Shown here one piece after another: positions 60,504 to 64,000 of a stretch of DNA of 64,000 bases. The stretch covers positions 62,001 to 126,000 of the forward strand of contig JAITWK010000038.1 of assembly GCA_031285295.1 (NCBI GenBank), read 5' to 3'. The DNA comes from Deltaproteobacteria bacterium (GTDB lineage Bacteria > Desulfobacterota > Desulfovibrionia > Desulfovibrionales > Desulfovibrionaceae). The notes under the pieces are model-generated. The model ran no database searches. It saw only the letters and a list, made by a program, of their open reading frames with translations, and was not told the DNA's origin. The position numbers were made by a program, and so were the translations under genes. How positions within the stretch are numbered: position 1 is the stretch's first letter; each line of letters starts with the position of its first letter.

Positions 60504-62921
60504 CTATCTTTGCAGTTCCGCCATAACCCCGTTAAGCTCTTGCGCCATGCGCGAAAGCTCCTGCACGGCGGAAGCGGACTGCACCATGCCTTCAGAGGTT
60601 TCTCCAACAATTTTATTGATCTCTTCAATGGACTGGTTAATTTCCTCGGAAGTAGAGCTTTGCTGCTCCGCAGCCGTGGCAATGGAGGAAACTACAACGG
60701 AGTTGGCCGAAGCCAGATTGACGATTTCCGAAAGTGCCTGACCGGAGGTATTGGCCAGCTCCGTAGCCTCGGTAACGGCCTTTGCCGCCTCGTTCACTTC
60801 ATTGATGTTAGTGCGCGTGGAGCCTTGAATGGCCGCGATATTGGTTCCCACTTCATGAGTGGCGGTCATGGTTTTTTCCGCGAGTTTTCTCACTTCATCA
60901 GCCACAACCGCGAAACCGCGCCCGGCCTCGCCAGCTCTGGCCGCTTCAATGGCCGCGTTTAACGCCAGCAGGTTGGTCTGATCCGCGATGTCGGAAATGA
61001 CGTTCATTACACCGCCTATGCTTTCCGCCTGAGCGCCAAGTTCCTGCATGTTCGTCTGAAGATGCACGGCAACTTTATTAACCTGATTGATGGCACGGAC
61101 CACGCTTTCTACCAGCGCGGCCCCGTCATTGGCTTTGCTTTTGGTCAGATCGGACTGCTCCGATGCCTGCCCGGCATTTTTAGCCACTTCCAGCACGGTG
61201 GAGTTCATTTCCGTCATGGCCGAAGCAGTACTTTCCACACGCGCCCGCTGCATTTCCGCCCCGCGCGAAACCTGTTCCACCTGTGCGGAAAGTTCCTCGG
61301 ATGCGGCGGCAACCCGGCTGGAAATGGAGGCCGCCTGTTCGGTTACGCTGCGAATCATGCGCTGTTGCTGTTTGCTGGCAGTGATGTCGGTACAAACCTC
61401 CATGTAGCCGCGTGCGGTTCCCGCCGCATCAAGCAAGGGGAAAGCGGCGACATGAAGTTCAAGATCCACCCCTGTGTCCGGATGGATCGCCACTTCACCG
61501 GTGACAGGCTGTTTTGTCCGCAGCACCTGAAGCGCCATGCATTCATCAGTGGTACACTCAGCGGCTTTCAGGCAGGATCCGCAGTGCTGGCCCATTTTGT
61601 CGCCGCCAAGCACCTTCTGCGTCAGTTGATTGGAAAAAACTATGTTTCTGTCGGCATCGCCGGTGAATATGGCCAAAGGCATTGTATCCAGCGTCTTCGT
61701 GTAGGCGTCGCATATCATGTTGACGCTTGTGGCCAGTGTCTCGAAAGAGCCGGGGAAGGATGATGCCTCAACTCTCGTCCGGTAATCCCCAACAAGAATT
61801 TTGGCGGAATCCGCTTTCAATTCGGCAATAAGCCGTTCCAGCACCTGCGGGATCTGCCGCAGGGCTTGAATCATTTGGCCGACCTCGCCCTTTTCACGGC
61901 TGGTGATCTGAGCCTTAAAATCGCCTGCGGCAATGGCGCTTGCAAAAACGGACATATTGCGCAGCACCCGGACCAAACCCAAAATGATGAAGGAAGCCAG
62001 CAGAATACCAATAAACAGCCCGGCAGCGGTTACGCCCATCATCAAGGTCTGGGCCGTTGCGTTCGATTCCACGGTATTGGTGCCCTGTTCGGTCATCTGC
62101 ACATTGACGTTGTCGCTGACAGTGGAAATGGATCGCCGGATCTCGCCGTTCAGGCGCACAAGCTGTCCGGTATGTTCCATGCCGGCCACAAGAGCTGTCC
62201 GCATGGCTTCAGAAGCAGACACAACATTATCATAACGCTTTTTAAGCAGAGCGAAGCCCTCACGGCCTCTTTCGGTGGTCAGATTCTTGCCGATCTCCGC
62301 TATATCCCGGCCAAAAACCTGCAAGGCCTCCGCCGCCTGCTCCATGTTGGCCGGAGTGCGATTGTAAGCAAGACGGCTGAAGGCGGCGCGGACAGCACCA
62401 AGGCGATCCAGCGCCGTTGCGTTCAGGGTAACAGCATCAAGGTTGCCCACCTGAGCGGCCAAGGCAGCCATCTGTGCCAGTTGAGTGCTCATGGCCTGCA
62501 CTGCTGGCTGCATCCCGGTTTCATACAGATTTATTGTTGCTGTGACAGAAGTTTCCAGTTCTCCGGTTGCCTTAACCTGCTCAACAATACTCCGCTCCAT
62601 CGCGCTCAGGGCGTCCTGGGTTTCTTTATAAGCTGTAAGTGTTTTGGATTCCTCAAGAATGGCCTGGTTGGCCTTGATTACCTCGCGGGCCTCTGCCAGT
62701 TGCCCGGGATCCGCATAAAGAAGAAACTGGCGCATAAAACTGGTGGCAGAGTTCTGGTTGGCGACCAAATCGGAGGTGCGCACATTAAGTCTGGCCAGTC
62801 TGCGATATTCCGTAAAGGCATTAGTCGCACCGGAAAGACTGATATAACCGATGACGGCCACAACCCCCGTCAATAATATCATGAGAATGAATCCAGCGAT
62901 GATTTTCCACTTCGTTGTCAT
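60504..62921 (-). CDS. Methyl-accepting chemotaxis protein with Cys-rich PAS domain
   Basis: About 805 residues. Two membrane helices (about 9-30 and 300-325) bracket a four-helix-bundle periplasmic sensor. A HAMP domain is followed by a PAS domain ([18 protein letters not shown]) that carries four closely spaced Cys in [16 protein letters not shown]. The C-terminal signalling hairpin has the standard tip ([41 protein letters not shown]). It feeds CheA/CheW and may sense redox or a metal through the Cys cluster. The ATG at 62921 has AAGGAG upstream. Confidence 0.95.
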   Translation of the reverse strand: MTTKWKIIAGFILMILLTGVVAVIGYISLSGATNAFTEYRRLARLNVRTSDLVANQNSATSFMRQFLLYADPGQLAEAREVIKANQAILEESKTLTAYKETQDALSAMERSIVEQVKATGELETSVTATINLYETGMQPAVQAMSTQLAQMAALAAQVGNLDAVTLNATALDRLGAVRAAFSRLAYNRTPANMEQAAEALQVFGRDIAEIGKNLTTERGREGFALLKKRYDNVVSASEAMRTALVAGMEHTGQLVRLNGEIRRSISTVSDNVNVQMTEQGTNTVESNATAQTLMMGVTAAGLFIGILLASFIILGLVRVLRNMSVFASAIAAGDFKAQITSREKGEVGQMIQALRQIPQVLERLIAELKADSAKILVGDYRTRVEASSFPGSFETLATSVNMICDAYTKTLDTMPLAIFTGDADRNIVFSNQLTQKVLGGDKMGQHCGSCLKAAECTTDECMALQVLRTKQPVTGEVAIHPDTGVDLELHVAAFPLLDAAGTARGYMEVCTDITASKQQQRMIRSVTEQAASISSRVAAASEELSAQVEQVSRGAEMQRARVESTASAMTEMNSTVLEVAKNAGQASEQSDLTKSKANDGAALVESVVRAINQVNKVAVHLQTNMQELGAQAESIGGVMNVISDIADQTNLLALNAAIEAARAGEAGRGFAVVADEVRKLAEKTMTATHEVGTNIAAIQGSTRTNINEVNEAAKAVTEATELANTSGQALSEIVNLASANSVVVSSIATAAEQQSSTSEEINQSIEEINKIVGETSEGMVQSASAVQELSRMAQELNGVMAELQR

Positions 62922-63006
62922 AACCGTCTCCTTCATCAGAGAGTCGCGTTAGGATTTTGGTGAGCAAAATCAAAATGTTAATTAAAATATTAAAATTATA
63001 ATCGCA

Positions 63007-63037
63007 AGTATAAACCTATGTGTAACAAAAATGTCAA
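63007..63037 (-). promoter_or_regulatory. Sigma-70-type promoter for the chemoreceptor
   Basis: On the minus strand TTGACA (63032-63037), then TTTATA at 17 bases or TATACT at 19 bases spacing. It lies 86 bp upstream of the start codon. Confidence 0.6.
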
Positions 63038-63079
63038 CATAGCTTTTGAAATAAAGGCCTAGGGGCGGTTATTTTTTAT

Positions 63080-63102
63080 CCAGCCAGCTTGCTGGTTTTT
63101 TT
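63080..63102 (+). terminator. Terminator-like hairpin in the cheV leader
   Basis: CCAG and CTGG arms close a CTTG tetraloop, followed by seven T (63096-63102). It is on the plus strand, upstream of cheV and with no plus-strand gene before it in this intergenic region. It would act as an attenuator or as the end of a short RNA. Confidence 0.5.
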
Positions 63103-63173
63103 ATTTATTCTGGTGTATCCTTTCGGAGTATATCGCTTTTGAACATCGGCTGCCCACGGAGGTTGGCGCAATT

Positions 63174-64000
63174 ATGTCCGAACACAACCTACTGCTAGAT
63201 GCCGCTTCAAACGAGCTTGAAGTCATCGAGTTTTATCTTACGGAAATTATGGAAGACGGTACGGAGTACTCCAGTTACTATGGCATGAACGTGGCCAAGG
63301 TGCTGGAAATCATCCGTCTGCCCGAAACCATCACCAGCGTTCCCGGTAACCACCACCCGGCGGCCCTTGGCACTTTCAACCTGCGTGACCGGGTGCTGCC
63401 TCTGGTGGACCTGGGGCTTTGGCTCGGCAAAAAGCAGAAAGAGCAAACGGATCGCAAAGTCATTGTTTCCGAATTCAGTGATGTCGTAACCGCTTTCATT
63501 GTTTCCGGCGTGACCAACATCCACCGCATCAGCTGGGCGCAGGTGGAGCCGCCGGGCAAATACCTGCAAGCCCTCAGCCACAGCAGCATTACCGGTGTGG
63601 TGCGTTTTGGCGAACGTATCGTCTTTTTACTGGACATGGAGATGATCATCGCCTCCATGAACCCCAGCCTGAGCATGGAAAGCCAGATAAAAAGCCTTAC
63701 ACAGGAAAAAACCACTACCGGAGCCGGATACAAGGTGCTGGTGGCCGACGATTCATCCTCCATACGCAAGGTGTTGGTGCATGTTCTGGAACAGGGCGGC
63801 TACCAGGTAACCGCAGTCGCTTCCGGAAGCGAAGCCTGGGGGATGCTGGAAAAATGGAAGGCCACCGCCAAGAATGAAAACAAAGGCATCAAGGACTATC
63901 TGGATATCGTGGTATCCGATATTGAAATGCCTGAAATGGACGGGCATACCCTGACCAAAAAAATCAAGGGTGATCCAGAATTACGCGGCATTCCGGTAGT
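63174..64000 (+). CDS. cheV: Chemotaxis coupling/response protein CheV (3' end outside window)
   Basis: 276 residues are visible. A CheW domain (VIEFYLTEIMEDGTEYSSYY, GMNVAKVLEIIRLPETI, NLRDRVLPLVDLGLWL) joins a receiver domain (YKVLVADDSSSIRKVL, VVSDIEMPEMDG with the phospho-acceptor Asp). CheV couples receptors to CheA and tunes the signal through phosphorylation. GGAGG stands 11 bases before the ATG. It is divergent from the chemoreceptor gene and runs off the window. Confidence 0.94.
   Translation, partial: MSEHNLLLDAASNELEVIEFYLTEIMEDGTEYSSYYGMNVAKVLEIIRLPETITSVPGNHHPAALGTFNLRDRVLPLVDLGLWLGKKQKEQTDRKVIVSEFSDVVTAFIVSGVTNIHRISWAQVEPPGKYLQALSHSSITGVVRFGERIVFLLDMEMIIASMNPSLSMESQIKSLTQEKTTTGAGYKVLVADDSSSIRKVLVHVLEQGGYQVTAVASGSEAWGMLEKWKATAKNENKGIKDYLDIVVSDIEMPEMDGHTLTKKIKGDPELRGIPV

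Overview
The window reads as a chromosomal segment of a Desulfovibrionaceae bacterium (Desulfovibrio-like sulfate reducer). The main clues are a TrmD fused to a second RNA methyltransferase domain next to rplS, a Lap-type adhesin secretion and release cluster in the order TolC / ABC / membrane fusion protein / LapG-like protease / membrane HD receptor, a sigma-54 promoter ahead of flgE, CheV, an Fe-S aldo/keto reductase, a rubrerythrin-like protein and gatC-gatA-gatB. This assignment rests on gene content and remembered gene order; no search was run.

Layout. 1-13 kb: trmD (cut by the window edge)-rplS, pbpC with a small upstream gene, folE2 with a methyltransferase, panB, a glycosidase-like lipoprotein with a gph-type phosphatase. 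10.6-22.6 kb: a surface-adhesion module (membrane receptor with a degenerate HD-GYP domain, LapG-like protease, HlyD-type protein with a repetitive N-terminus, C39-like ABC exporter, divergent TolC) followed by a GGDEF/EAL protein and an HDOD protein. 22.7-26.4 kb: nitroreductase, lolA, hisI-hisG, rubrerythrin-like protein. 26.6-37 kb: a PilJ-sensor diguanylate cyclase, a nucleotidyltransferase with a tiny coupled partner, Fe-S aldo/keto reductase, a secreted YcaC-like hydrolase, lipoproteins, a PIN/RHH pair, KtrA-KtrB potassium uptake and an NhaD-type antiporter.

37-47.2 kb is an accessory junkyard ending at an initiator tRNA. It holds an RNase H-fold fusion protein, an XRE regulator with a strong palindromic operator beside a GNAT gene, an internally deleted COG2865-type gene plus a second 3' scrap of the same family, a stub of an Mrr nuclease, an AT-rich HNH-like gene that abuts a cut-off ParDE pair, an intact HicAB, scraps of a FAD oxidoreductase and a ketosynthase, an IS200-type transposase remnant, small lipoproteins and an AbiD/AbiF-type HEPN gene. 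The HEPN gene is preceded by what looks like its own promoter, a 64-nt hairpin RNA and a terminator.

47.3-64 kb returns to core genes: an exported MBL-fold hydrolase, gatB-gatC-gatA, glmS, a GMP synthase that has lost the core of its glutaminase domain, a type VII (HepT/MntA) toxin-antitoxin pair immediately behind it, a zinc-ribbon membrane protein, a HAD phosphatase, flgE, a MerR regulator, a chemoreceptor and cheV (cut by the window end).

A family of palindromic intergenic elements marks the 3' ends of at least four minus-strand genes. The best candidates for unusual biology are the AbiF-type gene with its upstream RNA, the degenerate HD-GYP receptor in the Lap module, and the shortened GuaA.
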